From the NCBI RefSeq assembly GCF_003003255.1, contig NZ_PVTD01000013.1, positions 57,887 through 121,886 on the forward strand: DNA of 64,000 nucleotides. Direction: 5' to 3'. This document shows, piece after piece, positions 17,280 to 25,622 of the stretch. Origin of the DNA: Aliiruegeria haliotis. Its GTDB lineage: Bacteria > Pseudomonadota > Alphaproteobacteria > Rhodobacterales > Rhodobacteraceae. The position numbers and the translations under genes were made by a program. How positions within the stretch are numbered: the stretch's first letter is position 1; the number at the start of each line of letters is the position of its first letter. Under the pieces are notes generated by a model. The model made no database searches. It was given only the letters and a program-made list of their open reading frames with translations, and had not been told where the DNA came from.

Positions 17280-19609
17280 TGGACCTGACCCCTCTCGGTC
17301 TCGCCATCCACGTCCGCGGCGCGGTGTTTTTCATATTCGGTGTCGGCGAGATCATCGACCACCTGACGCAGGGCCTCCGTGTTGGCCGTCGCGGCATCCG
17401 ATTGCAGATAGACCTTGGCGACATAGAGCCGGTCGAGCCGGTCCTCGAGCACCTTGTCGAGCGCATCGGCATCGCCGGATGTAAGCCGGTCAAGTTGGCG
17501 GTCATCCAGCACCCGCGCGATCTCCTCGCGGAAAGCGTCCCGCTCCGCCTCGGTCTCGAAGGGCGCGGACAACTCCCCCGCCCGCTCATGGTCCAGAACA
17601 CGCGCAATCTCGTCTGCAAGGCGGTCGGCACGGTCAGACTGCGGCGCAGTTTCACCGCGGGCTGCGAGGAGTGCGGCGCGCGTGCCAGACCCAAGCCCGT
17701 CGTGCATCTCGGTTTCGCGGCGGACCTGATTGATGGCCTCCGTGTCGCGTATCTCGACGACGGCGGCATAGGTCGCGCCGAGCCCACGGGCGAGGTGGGA
17801 CGGCATGTCCGGATAGCGCGCGCGCAAGTCATCCGTGACAGCATCCGCAACGGACGTGCGGAGGTCGCGTGCCTCCATGATCCGGTCGACCTCGCGGGTG
17901 ATCTCGCTGGCGCGGGCCGCATCGGTGATGGTCTCCCTGTAAGGCTCAGACCGGTCGATCACATCGCCAGGGCGTGCGAGCAGCTCCGGGTGTGCGTCGA
18001 GATACGCGCGCTGCTCCGCCTCGATCCGGCGCTCTGCCTTTGAGACCACTTCCCACTCCCGGTCCTCGATCTGCTGTGTTGTCAAACCCTCGGCGCGCAT
18101 CTCCTGACGGATTGTTCCTTCCATCGCCCGCACCGCGCCCTCATGATAATGGAACCGCTCGCTGACCGGTTCCGCTTCCATGATGCCATCCCGGCGCAGC
18201 ACGTTCTCGCGCTCCAAGAGCGTGCCAAGTTCCACATGCACATCATTGAGTATGTCGCGCGCCTGTTCCAGATCGGCGCGGCGTTCGAGGTTCAGATCGC
18301 GCGCCTCGGCCACCTTGGAGAGATCATTGGCGATCCATTGATGCTCGAGCGCGGCGCTCGAGGCCCCGGTCTCGATCCGGGCCACCACTTCCGATGTGCT
18401 GATCCCGGTGCCCCGTAGTGCGGTGTCTATGCGCGACCGCAAGTCCGGCTCGGCCAGACGGTCCAGCCGGCTGGTGTCGATGTTCGCCTCGGAATAGATC
18501 CCGCCCTCCGAGGGGGCCTCTGACAGCGTGGATGATCGCAAACCAAGTGGCTGCATGTGCTGGACCTGCGTCTGGATCTCGATGAGGCGTTTTTCCAGCA
18601 CGGGACGTTCCGCGTCAGACTTCTCAGCGATCATGCCCTGCACCCGCGCGAGCTTCTCGGCATAGAGGCTTCTCAGATCCTCGAAACTTTGATCCTCGGC
18701 CATATACACATCTCCTGTTCGGTCCACCTGCCCGCCGCGCGCCAGCACTTCGCCCGCGCGGAAGAGGGCTGCGGCAATATCCTCGCGGGCTTCACGCGAA
18801 GCCTCCGCGGCAAGCGAGTGATAGACAGTTCTGGTGTTGGCGATCTCCGCCAGCGTCCGCGTCAGGTCCTGCCCCACACGCTCCCGCTCAACAGGCGCGC
18901 GGCCCTCTTCTTTCGCAGCGTAGACCTCGCTTGTGCGGGCCGGGTAATGCACAACCCCGCGATCCACCCGCCGCGTGGCTTCCAGGCGCACACCGTACTT
19001 CTCGGCCTCCTCGACCATGGCGAGGCGGAAGTCGTCATAGTTGAAGCGATGGTTGCGCCCCAGAAAAAAGAACTCGCCTTCCTGCGAGCGGCGGTTCAGC
19101 ACCAGATGCGCATGCGGGTGATCGCGGTCCTCATGCACCGCGATGATGTAGTCGAAATGCCCCTCATCGGTCTGGAAGAACCGCTCGGCCACGTCCGTCG
19201 CGATGTCGCGCACATCCTCCCCGCGCGTGCCGATGGGGAAGGACATGAGCATGTGTGTGGTCTGGCCCAGCTTGGGCTTGAAGCCCGCATCCCACCGTTT
19301 GGCAAAGCGCTCGGTCAGGTCCTTGATGTCACCCGCCTCGAGCTTCGTCTTGCCATCCAGAAACCCACTGCTGTCCACGATATGGGTCGACTTAGTGGTG
19401 AGGTAATCGAGCTGGTTTGAGAGCTGCGATTTGGTATGCGTACCCCCGCCCCGGATCGCCTTGAAGACCGCCGGACGGTGCCCGGCCGCCGCGCGCACAA
19501 GCTGGCTCTGCTTGGCCACGTGCAGCCCCTGCATCGAGCCCCGGACGCGGCTCCAGCCGTCCCGGAAGACCTCGCCCGTGACGGCGTGGACGGCATCATT
19601 CAGCCGCAT
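17276..19609 (-). CDS. MOBP/VirD2-like relaxase
   Basis: 777 residues from ATG 19609 (GGGAG upstream; a TTG at 19615 is also possible). The N-terminal nuclease has a candidate catalytic Tyr in 'QLDYLTTKS' (Tyr about 69), and the metal-binding three-His motif III 'HPHAHLVLNRR' (His 164, 166, 168) after 'FDYIIAVHEDRD'. This nicks oriT and stays covalently bound to the 5' end. The remaining roughly 550 residues are charged, helical and coiled-coil-rich without a recognised helicase. It overlaps mobC upstream and traG downstream, so relaxosome and coupling genes form one leftward operon. Confidence 0.92.
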   Translation of the reverse strand: MRLNDAVHAVTGEVFRDGWSRVRGSMQGLHVAKQSQLVRAAAGHRPAVFKAIRGGGTHTKSQLSNQLDYLTTKSTHIVDSSGFLDGKTKLEAGDIKDLTERFAKRWDAGFKPKLGQTTHMLMSFPIGTRGEDVRDIATDVAERFFQTDEGHFDYIIAVHEDRDHPHAHLVLNRRSQEGEFFFLGRNHRFNYDDFRLAMVEEAEKYGVRLEATRRVDRGVVHYPARTSEVYAAKEEGRAPVERERVGQDLTRTLAEIANTRTVYHSLAAEASREAREDIAAALFRAGEVLARGGQVDRTGDVYMAEDQSFEDLRSLYAEKLARVQGMIAEKSDAERPVLEKRLIEIQTQVQHMQPLGLRSSTLSEAPSEGGIYSEANIDTSRLDRLAEPDLRSRIDTALRGTGISTSEVVARIETGASSAALEHQWIANDLSKVAEARDLNLERRADLEQARDILNDVHVELGTLLERENVLRRDGIMEAEPVSERFHYHEGAVRAMEGTIRQEMRAEGLTTQQIEDREWEVVSKAERRIEAEQRAYLDAHPELLARPGDVIDRSEPYRETITDAARASEITREVDRIMEARDLRTSVADAVTDDLRARYPDMPSHLARGLGATYAAVVEIRDTEAINQVRRETEMHDGLGSGTRAALLAARGETAPQSDRADRLADEIARVLDHERAGELSAPFETEAERDAFREEIARVLDDRQLDRLTSGDADALDKVLEDRLDRLYVAKVYLQSDAATANTEALRQVVDDLADTEYEKHRAADVDGETERGQVH

Positions 19610-20189
19610 GGGCAAACTCCCTCAGCGCGGCCGTGGCCTGCAGTTGTATCGCGTCCCGACGGCGGCGCAGAAGCAGATCGATCTCGTCCGCAGAATCCAG
19701 GATGAACCGCGCCAACCCGCGCATCTGGGCAAGGCGCAATTCGGTGAACTCGGCACGCGTGCCCCCCGCGGCCCCCTTCCCCATCCGGTTGGCCCGCGTC
19801 ATCTGCTTGGCGATCTGCGCGACCCCATTGCCGACCTCGTGCAGTGAAGCGCGGTAGCGCGCCATCTCTGCCGCCATCTGCGCGTCCGGGACAAACACGC
19901 CACCCGCCGCCTGAATGAGCCGCCGCAACCCCTCGGCCCGGCTCTCGATCCCCGCCTTCGCCAACACCTCGTCGAGCGCCGCCAGCTCCGCAGCCGTGAC
20001 CTTCACACTGACTGCTGAGACCGGGATCGCAGCATCGGTCTGGCGCTCGGCATCGGCTTTCAAGACGTAGCGCACGGCCCGCGATGTGACCTCGAAACGC
20101 TCGGCCAGCTCGGCCGTCGACACACCCTCCGCGGCCTCGCGGACGATCTGCATCTTCTCGATCTCTGTCAGGCGTTTTGTTCGGGACAT
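19596..20189 (-). CDS. mobC: MobC-like relaxosome accessory protein
   Basis: 197 residues. ATG 20189 is preferred over GTG 20219 because AGGGGG precedes it. The N-terminal half has a predicted helix-turn-helix (TAELAERFEVTSRAVRYVLK). The second part carries the MobC-like pattern 'VSVKVTAAELAALDEVLAKAGIESRAEGLRRLIQAAGG', a ribbon-helix-helix, followed by 'LHEVGNGVAQIAKQMTRANR' typical of MobC C-termini. It should bind oriT and help the relaxase. It is the first gene of the mob operon and sits beside the candidate oriT. Confidence 0.82.
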   Translation of the reverse strand: MSRTKRLTEIEKMQIVREAAEGVSTAELAERFEVTSRAVRYVLKADAERQTDAAIPVSAVSVKVTAAELAALDEVLAKAGIESRAEGLRRLIQAAGGVFVPDAQMAAEMARYRASLHEVGNGVAQIAKQMTRANRMGKGAAGGTRAEFTELRLAQMRGLARFILDSADEIDLLLRRRRDAIQLQATAALREFAHAAE

Positions 20190-20223
20190 GCGGAAGAAAG
20201 ACCCCCTATTTCCTGCCACCTTC

Positions 20224-20308
20224 CACCAAGGCTGCCCCTACCTTACGATAATATACCTAGCTGTCAATTATATACTTACGTCGCCTTCAGTCTCAGGCAG
20301 CCTTGGTG
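20224..20308. repeat. 13-bp inverted repeat around an AT-rich core, candidate oriT
   Basis: CACCAAGGCTGCC at 20224-20236 is perfectly complementary to GGCAGCCTTGGTG at 20296-20308. The 59 bases between them are AT-rich (ATAATATACC, AATTATATACTTACG) in otherwise very GC-rich surroundings. The element lies 35 bases upstream of mobC, the usual place for a MOBP oriT. The nic site cannot be named; CTTACG occurs twice in the core (near 20241 and 20275). It may alternatively hold the mob promoter with a MobC operator. Confidence 0.5.
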
Positions 20309-20708
20309 TCCGCTTCACGCCGCGGCCCGCAGGGACGCGGCTCTGCCGCCTTCACCACCGGGCGACCCACCTGTCCTAGGGGTCCCGTCCACCAGCCCCG
20401 CCCGAGGGTCTGGCCGAACACGCATGTGTTCGGACGGAACCGCGGGCGGGCGCAAACCCCACCGACAGGGCGGACAGGCAGGGTCAAGGAGGGCCAGATT
20501 TGGCTTGCCAAATCTCTGCCGCAAAAACCGAGAGGCCCTGGCCTGCCGGTTTTTGTGGATGGCCCCCTTGAGGCTGACTGGCCGGTCTGTCGCGGCCTGA
20601 TCATTTCGGGCGGAGTGCGTCCGTTGAACGCGCAGGGACCGGCATCCCTGGAACAGGGATCGGGCCGCCCCAAGATCGTCCTGGGGCGGCCCATCCTCGT
20701 CAGAGGAT
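20309..20708. other. GC-rich 400-base gap; one hairpin
   Basis: No gene is supported. A perfect 8-bp hairpin CCGAACAC-GCAT-GTGTTCGG lies at 20414-20433. It could belong to the transfer origin region or be a protein-binding site. Confidence 0.4.
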
Positions 20709-20915
20709 TTAGTCCTGGGGATCTTTCGCGCTCGGTGGGAACATCACCAACTCCGAGACCGCGACCGGGAAGTCGAGCTTGAGGCTGAAGAACTCCGAGC
20801 CGTCCCCGTTGCGGGTGTTGCGGAACATCGCGCCGACACGTTGGAAGCGGGTGCGCTCCTGGCCATCGGTATCGGTGAACTTGACGGGGACGGTGGCGAC
20901 GTAGTGGTTGGTCAT
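20709..20915 (-). CDS. Small conserved plasmid protein (68 aa)
   Basis: Reads 'YVATVPVKFTDTDGQERTRFQRVGAMFRN', then 'SEFFSLKLDFPVAVSELVMFPP'. An alternating beta-strand pattern suggests a small beta-barrel. It starts with ATG and has AAGGAG upstream. I do not recognise a named family. A decayed copy of the same gene lies 190 bases away on the opposite strand (21104-21278), which supports it as a real, once-duplicated gene. Its role is unknown. Confidence 0.7.
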   Translation of the reverse strand: MTNHYVATVPVKFTDTDGQERTRFQRVGAMFRNTRNGDGSEFFSLKLDFPVAVSELVMFPPSAKDPQD

Positions 20916-20972
20916 TTGGGTTACTCCTTGTTGCGATGGGGATCACCCGGCACGGGGGCAAGAGGCCCGGTC

Positions 20973-21029
20973 GCAAGCGCAAATGCGGAGGGTCCGCGGC
21001 TCCGCCGTGGAAGCCGTATTTGTGCTTGC
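20973..21029. repeat. 57-base imperfect hairpin
   Basis: GCAAGCGCAAATGCGG at 20973-20988 pairs with CCGTATTTGTGCTTGC at 21014-21029, 14 of 16 positions matching; the two mismatches are G-T type in one strand. The loop is itself GC-rich. It lies between the 68-aa gene and its decayed copy. It could be an RNA structure or the border of the duplication. Confidence 0.4.
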
Positions 21030-21103
21030 CGGAGCGCAAGCGCAGGGCACGATTGGGCCGACCCCGTGCGATCCACATCTATGAGCAAAAAGGAGTGATC
21101 CGG

Positions 21104-21278
21104 ATGACCCTTGCCATCACGTCGACGCCACCATCCGCGTCTTCGTCCCGCCAAGCCTGGCCGGGGTGCTGACGAAGCCCGCCCGCGTGGGTGCGATGTT
21201 CCGAAAGACGCCCCGAGGGACGTGCAGGTCTTCAGCCTCAAGTGCGACATCTCGATCTCTCGCGTCTTGTGTTGCTAA
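21104..21278 (+). pseudogene. Frameshifted copy of the 68-aa plasmid gene
   Basis: ATG 21104 has AAGGAG upstream, like an intact gene. The reading must change frame after the first few codons ('MTLAI', then 'HVDATIRVF') and again after 'VGAMFRKT' to continue 'DVQVFSLKCDISISRV' to a TAA at 21276. The segments 'RVGAMFR' and 'VFSLK-D' align with 'RVGAMFRN' and 'FFSLKLDF' of the intact gene at 20709-20915. Two frameshifts make a full product impossible, so this is a decayed duplicate on the opposite strand. Confidence 0.6.
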
Positions 21279-21453
21279 GGATGTGCGTGAGGTGCGCACC
21301 ATTCCGAGCCCATACCGATGCGGATGGACCGCACTCTGACGGACCGGGTAGAGGGATAACGGTACTGGACGCCGCAGACTGCCGATCACGCGTGACCGAT
21401 CGCACGCACCATGAGACATGACGAAAGGGCCGCCCGAAGGCGACCCTCTCAAT

Positions 21454-22383
21454 TCACGTCTCGGCAGTTTTCTTCGCCGGGTCCGCAACCCGCATGACCG
21501 TCAGACCTTTCGCTTCCGCCTTTTGCCCGAGGTTCAATGCGACCCCGTTGCCACCGAAGAGCACAACCCCAGTCGCCGCGAACTTGTCGTCCAGCATTTC
21601 GTCGTTGCACTTGAACGGTGCCGCCCGCCCGTGCGCGGACCAGCGCGGATCGAAGCGCGCCTGTGCTATCCCGCGTGCTCGGGCCCAGCGAGCTGCGATC
21701 ATCTCGGCTCCATGCTTGCCGCCTTTGTGGCAGATGAAGATGTCCTGATTGCGGTTCTGCTTGATGCGGTCGCGAACCTTGTCGAGCGTGTTGAAGATCA
21801 CATCGACATCGGTCCAGTCGGTGGCGCCTGAGACGATCAAGGGCACCCCCTCGACTTTCGACTTCTCGGCGGTTTCACGGTCGTGCTGCTCCAGCAGTTG
21901 CCGCGCCTCGAAGACCGCCCCGGTCTCTTGCGCCCGGACGCTTGCGCGCGACCCGGCTGCCGGGATGAAGCCGTGGCCCGTCTCGATCTCGTAGCATTCC
22001 GCCGCCGCCTCGCTCATCACCTCGATGGCGCCGACGATCTCGCGCAGCTGCACAAAGCGCGCCTGCGCCTCTTCGAGCGCGGTCTCGGCGATCTCCGATC
22101 CGTCGTGGGATTTTGCCAGCGCGCCGATCTTGTCGGCGGTGCGGTCGACCTCCTTGCCGAGTGCCACCTTGCGCCGCTGCAGGATCGTGGCGAGCCCATG
22201 GGCCAGCGGTTCGATTTCGGCTTCGAGCCCGGTCCCGCGCAGCTGCCCGAGCAAAGCCTCGAAGCTTTCGCGGATGATGCGGTCGGTCAGGACGTGATCT
22301 TCCGGGATCGGCAGCTGCGCGTCCTTCTCGGTCAGTCCGAAAAGCTCGATGGTCTCGTAGGTATTTGCGGTGTCGTAAGCCAT
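21454..22383 (-). CDS. DUF2493 domain protein
   Basis: 309 residues from ATG 22383 (GGAG upstream). The first roughly 190 residues are helical and charged. The C-terminal part carries the DUF2493 core: 'VPLIVSGATDWTDVDVIFNTLDKVRDRIKQNRNQDIFICHKGGKHGAEMIAARWARARGI', with the nucleotide-binding-like G/S-G loop. DUF2493 belongs to the SLOG/YspA group of predicted nucleotide-ligand-binding proteins. It is a regular member of alphaproteobacterial plasmid backbones. The biochemical role is unknown. Confidence 0.85.
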   Translation of the reverse strand: MAYDTANTYETIELFGLTEKDAQLPIPEDHVLTDRIIRESFEALLGQLRGTGLEAEIEPLAHGLATILQRRKVALGKEVDRTADKIGALAKSHDGSEIAETALEEAQARFVQLREIVGAIEVMSEAAAECYEIETGHGFIPAAGSRASVRAQETGAVFEARQLLEQHDRETAEKSKVEGVPLIVSGATDWTDVDVIFNTLDKVRDRIKQNRNQDIFICHKGGKHGAEMIAARWARARGIAQARFDPRWSAHGRAAPFKCNDEMLDDKFAATGVVLFGGNGVALNLGQKAEAKGLTVMRVADPAKKTAET

Positions 22384-22980
22384 GTCTGTTCTCCAGTGTT
22401 CGGTTGCAAGGCCACCACGTGAGTGTGGGGGCATGGCCGAATGCCTGGTTTCCGAATCTGCCCGGGTCAGGGACGGCGCAGCCGCCGGCTTGCCGGGCGC
22501 AAAAGTTTTCCGTGCACAACACCCGAGACACGCGCACCCTCACGGACGGGACTGCCCAATGCCACAAACTCTGCCCTCGCCAAAAAGTTTTGCGATCCTT
22601 GACGCGGGCTGATTTGGGGGCCATCCGGAGGATATGCTTCCGCGCTCATGTGTGTGTGTTTTGACGGTAGGTTTGCCCGACCCGAGCAGGCAAACGGCCA
22701 GACCGGACGCGGGAGACGGATGAAGCGGCGGGATCGTTTTGGCCTCGGGCCAAAACAGACCAGAGCGCAATCCGGCGGAGCGGCCGGGGAGGGACGTGCT
22801 CGCGAGGCGGGCAAACCGGGACGCCAAGCGCAACGCCGCGGTGAGGCCGCATGGCCGAATGCGCGACGGACCGAAGGGCCGTTCTCCCCTGCGACACGCG
22901 AAGCCGAGCAGGGGAGGCCGCAAGGCTAAAGCGAAGAAGAGCTTCGCAACATTTTCCTTCCAGCAAGCTGAATAAACAAG
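22384..22980. other. 597-base GC-rich gap, no supported gene
   Basis: Frames exist on both strands but show only the Arg/Pro/Ala-rich composition expected of noncoding GC-rich DNA. AAAAGTTTTNCG-like sites occur twice (near 22502 and 22583). This gap borders the defence island and may be its insertion scar. Confidence 0.45.
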
Positions 22981-23466
22981 CTAGTATCTCGCAAGGCGCC
23001 TATTGATTTCCCTAATGGGAAGTCTGCATCTCGGGTGATCACGAACCGCCTCGAGGCCCGACTTGAGGAGGACGGTCGAACAAACCTCGTGACGTTCCAT
23101 TTCATCGAAGACCCACAGGACGCCGTGCATCGCGATTTCTTGGCGCTCCGCCTCAACCCTGAGTGCTCCGTCTCCGGTAAGGAGAACCCAACCCCTCTCA
23201 GCCGCGAGGCAAAATGCAAAGACATCTGGCGTCGATAGCATAGCTTTCGCCCGCTTAAGCTCAGTCGCGCGTGCAGTTTCTTCCGGCGTGAGCTCTTCCA
23301 CTCTTAGTCCCAGATCGATCAGATCAGGGCCCATCCAGTCGAGAAGTTCCGCTTCATAAAGAATATCTGGAACAACAAAATCATAGGGGAGGTCAAAGAG
23401 CCTCGCTGTCAGCGAGGCTCTCTCGATGTCGATCAGGACGGAGGTATCAGAAACAAGAACTTGCAC
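22981..23466 (-). CDS. PIN-domain protein, partner of the XRE-IrrE protein
   Basis: 161 residues of the PIN nuclease fold: 'VSDTSVLIDIE' with Asp 7 in strand 1, Glu 38 in 'ILYEAELLDW', Asp 81 in 'STPDVFAFCLA' and Asp 99 in 'VLLTGDGALR'. All four acidic positions of PIN ribonucleases are present. It starts 8 bases after the stop of the XRE-ImmA/IrrE gene, so the two form one leftward operon. Xre-COG2856 genes paired with PIN-type genes have been predicted as toxin-antitoxin-like modules. It could be a toxin or an extra effector for the neighbouring CBASS. Confidence 0.78.
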   Translation of the reverse strand: MQVLVSDTSVLIDIERASLTARLFDLPYDFVVPDILYEAELLDWMGPDLIDLGLRVEELTPEETARATELKRAKAMLSTPDVFAFCLAAERGWVLLTGDGALRVEAERQEIAMHGVLWVFDEMERHEVCSTVLLKSGLEAVRDHPRCRLPIREINRRLARY

Positions 23467-23473
23467 ACAGCGA

Positions 23474-24535
23474 CTATGCCATGTGGTCCAAACGTTCTTC
23501 CAGTTCTTTTACTCGTATTTCGAGAAGCTCAGCCGCACGAGACAACCCAATCAACCCCTCGGAGAGGGCACGAAAACACAACCTTTGAAAGCGGTCCGGT
23601 TCTTCTCGGTCCCAAGGAATGGAATTCGGCTCCTCGAACGGCTCATCCCGCCAACCTCGTTGCTTATAGACCTTGAAAAGGCGCGCAAATGTTGCCTGGT
23701 TGATGATCTCCAAATCCTTGCATCGATACGTCAGCGCTTGAATGCTGACGCCAAACCGATCCTTCAGACTAATGAGCTCACCAATGCTTATGTCCGTTCT
23801 GCGGGCACCAATCTCCTGCCGTAGCACTTCTGCCGGAACGAGGAACGCACCAGCAAATCGATTTGCGGCGCGTTCTGAATCGCACCCTTCGGCGACCTTA
23901 AGAACCATGTGGCCCAGTTCGTGAGCTAAACTGAAGCGCTTCCGTTCAGACCAGGTCTTCTTCTTGATCATGATCACCCGCGCGGAGTGATGCTCTTTTC
24001 GACGGACTTTGGCCGCAAGGCCATCGATACGATCAACGTCCAGAGACAACACCTTGATCCCGTGCTCCTCGAGGAGTTCGGCAAGCATTGGAATCGGGTC
24101 ATGACCAAGCTGCCAAGAGGCACGCATGTTTCGAGCCGCGTCCTCTGCATCACGAACATCGGTCACCCAGTAGGGCGCTTCGTGCGGGGCATCCCACTCC
24201 TGGCTCGAAAGATTCAGCAAGCTTTCGACAGCCAGGTACTTTTCAACCATATTGAGCGTCTTGGCTTCGATCGTCGCGATCTCCTTGGCCGACGAGCTGG
24301 CTGACTTGCGAAACTCTACGCCCTCCAACTCAAGCTCGTCATCGCTCAGTAGGAAATCCACAGAGACCTCGAGTGCTCGGGCAAGACTCAGCAGCACGCC
24401 CGATCCGGGCATGTCTTCATTGCGCTCGTACTTGCCTATGGCTTGAGCGGACACCTTGTTATCCATGGCATCGGAAAGTGCACGGAGCGAAAGGCCAGAT
24501 GCCGCCCGGGCTCCTTTGAGTCTCTTGCCAATCAT
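23474..24535 (-). CDS. XRE repressor fused to ImmA/IrrE metallopeptidase
   Basis: 353 residues. Residues 1-65 are a Xre helix-turn-helix (KRLKGARAASGLSLRALS, 'AQAIGKYERNEDMPGSGVLL'). From about 125 an ImmA/IrrE zinc-peptidase follows with HELGH at 205-209 and the third-ligand Glu in 'SERAANRFAGAFLVP'. In ImmA/IrrE systems the peptidase cuts a Xre repressor on DNA damage. Here both are in one chain. It is divergent from a type III CBASS operon, and CapH (HTH) and CapP (peptidase) proteins are known to control such operons, so a fused CapH-CapP role is a reasonable inference. The alternative is the antitoxin of the PIN pair. Confidence 0.85.
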   Translation of the reverse strand: MIGKRLKGARAASGLSLRALSDAMDNKVSAQAIGKYERNEDMPGSGVLLSLARALEVSVDFLLSDDELELEGVEFRKSASSSAKEIATIEAKTLNMVEKYLAVESLLNLSSQEWDAPHEAPYWVTDVRDAEDAARNMRASWQLGHDPIPMLAELLEEHGIKVLSLDVDRIDGLAAKVRRKEHHSARVIMIKKKTWSERKRFSLAHELGHMVLKVAEGCDSERAANRFAGAFLVPAEVLRQEIGARRTDISIGELISLKDRFGVSIQALTYRCKDLEIINQATFARLFKVYKQRGWRDEPFEEPNSIPWDREEPDRFQRLCFRALSEGLIGLSRAAELLEIRVKELEERLDHMA

Positions 24536-24554
24536 AGCGTCCTCCCAGTGGGTG

Positions 24555-24664
24555 GTTTACATTTCACCCATACGATTGATATTTTGTAAACTACAACGCT
24601 TGAAAGCGCGGCTTTTTGTCCCTATTCTGTAACACGAGGCCAAACGGAAGGCAAATTTGTAAAC
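24555..24664. promoter_or_regulatory. Divergent promoter region with TGTAAAC half-sites
   Basis: Between the XRE-IrrE gene and cap6 lie GTTTACA at 24555-24561, TGTAAAC at 24585-24591 (inverted to the first) and TGTAAAC again at 24658-24664. A near copy TGTAACA sits close to 24628. Repeated inverted half-sites between a Xre gene and its divergent operon are the usual layout of a Xre operator. Binding by this protein is an inference. Confidence 0.55.
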
Positions 24665-24716
24665 CGCCCAATCGCCCCAAGAGGCGCTAGAGAGGCAAAG
24701 AAGCGAGGAAGCAGTC

Positions 24717-25622
24717 ATGAACGCGCCATTTGCGGGCGACTTGCCAAAAGGAATTCAGAAGATCACGGCGCTGCCGGACCCCGGCCTGGCAGAACTTTGG
24801 GACTCAATCATCGTCGAAGCCGAGATGAAGGAGCACCTGCTCTCTCAGGCGGTTCTGAATTTCACTATGCGACCAAAGATGAGCCGAGCCGTGTTGCCGC
24901 TCCATGGCGTTATCCTCTTAGTTGGCGCGCCAGGGACAGGCAAAACGTCACTTGCAAGAGGCTTGGCCAACCGGACAGCAGCGGCTTTCAAGGGAGGCAA
25001 CTTCCAACTGGTCGAGGTTGAAGCGCATGGCCTGACGAGTTCCGCAATGGGGAAAACGCAGCGGGCGGTTTCCGACCTCTTCGCGCAGACCCTTTCAGAG
25101 CTTGCCAATGCAGGCCCAACGATTGTGCTGCTAGATGAGGTGGAAACACTTGCGGTCGACCGGTCCAGGCTCAGTCTCGATGCCAACCCAGTCGACATTC
25201 ATCGAGCCACGGACGCCGTTCTGGTTCAGCTTGACCTGCTGGCAGAATCCCACAAAAACCTGCTGTTTGTGGCGACCAGTAACTACCCGGAAGCGGTGGA
25301 CGATGCCTTCGTTTCCCGATGCGATCTGGTTCTTGAAGTCCCCCTTCCTGCAAAGGAAGCCTGCAAGACCATTTTGCGGGAATGTCTGTTGGGGCTAGGC
25401 AGCACGTATCCTGAGGTAGAAGAGCTTACCAGAGACCGTAGCTTCGATACCTGTGCCGGCGAATTCGTCGGCCTTGACGGAAGGGCGATCCGAAAAACCG
25501 TTGCAAACGCGCTCGCCTCGAACACTCAGGTGGCCCTGAATCCTGGTTCGTTAACACTGTCGCAGTTGGCAGCAGCCGCGAAATCAGCCCAAACCAACAA
25601 AAAAGCAAATCGGGGGAAGTGA
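24717..25622 (+). CDS. cap6: Cap6, TRIP13/Pch2-like AAA+ ATPase of type III CBASS
   Basis: 301 residues with Walker A GAPGTGKT (70-77), Walker B IVLLDEVE (136-143), then 'LLFVATSNYPEAVDDAFVSRCDLVLEVPLP' as sensor 1 and arginine-finger region, and 'LDGRAIRKTVANAL' as sensor 2. This compact one-ring AAA+ protein matches bacterial TRIP13 homologues. In type III CBASS it remodels the HORMA protein from the closed, CD-NTase-activating state to an inactive one, acting as a brake. It is first in a five-gene operon, has GAGGAA upstream, and ends in TGATG overlap with the next gene. Confidence 0.93.
   Translation: MNAPFAGDLPKGIQKITALPDPGLAELWDSIIVEAEMKEHLLSQAVLNFTMRPKMSRAVLPLHGVILLVGAPGTGKTSLARGLANRTAAAFKGGNFQLVEVEAHGLTSSAMGKTQRAVSDLFAQTLSELANAGPTIVLLDEVETLAVDRSRLSLDANPVDIHRATDAVLVQLDLLAESHKNLLFVATSNYPEAVDDAFVSRCDLVLEVPLPAKEACKTILRECLLGLGSTYPEVEELTRDRSFDTCAGEFVGLDGRAIRKTVANALASNTQVALNPGSLTLSQLAAAAKSAQTNKKANRGK

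Noticed and set aside
15267..20308. Self-transmissible conjugation system
   Set aside because: Only coupling protein, relaxase and MobC are present; no VirB/Trb channel genes in the window, so only mobilisation can be claimed.
20293..21078. 261-codon leftward frame over the mob-side gap
   Set aside because: Arg/Pro/Gly-rich, no RBS, overlaps the real 68-aa gene in another frame; composition is that of GC-rich noncoding DNA.
22430..22966. Several 100-codon frames in the GC-rich gap
   Set aside because: Frames on both strands have equal, biased composition; none has a family pattern.
23474..24535. Phage lysogeny regulator
   Set aside because: XRE-IrrE genes occur on prophages, but no integrase, excisionase or phage structural gene lies nearby, and the neighbours are defence genes.
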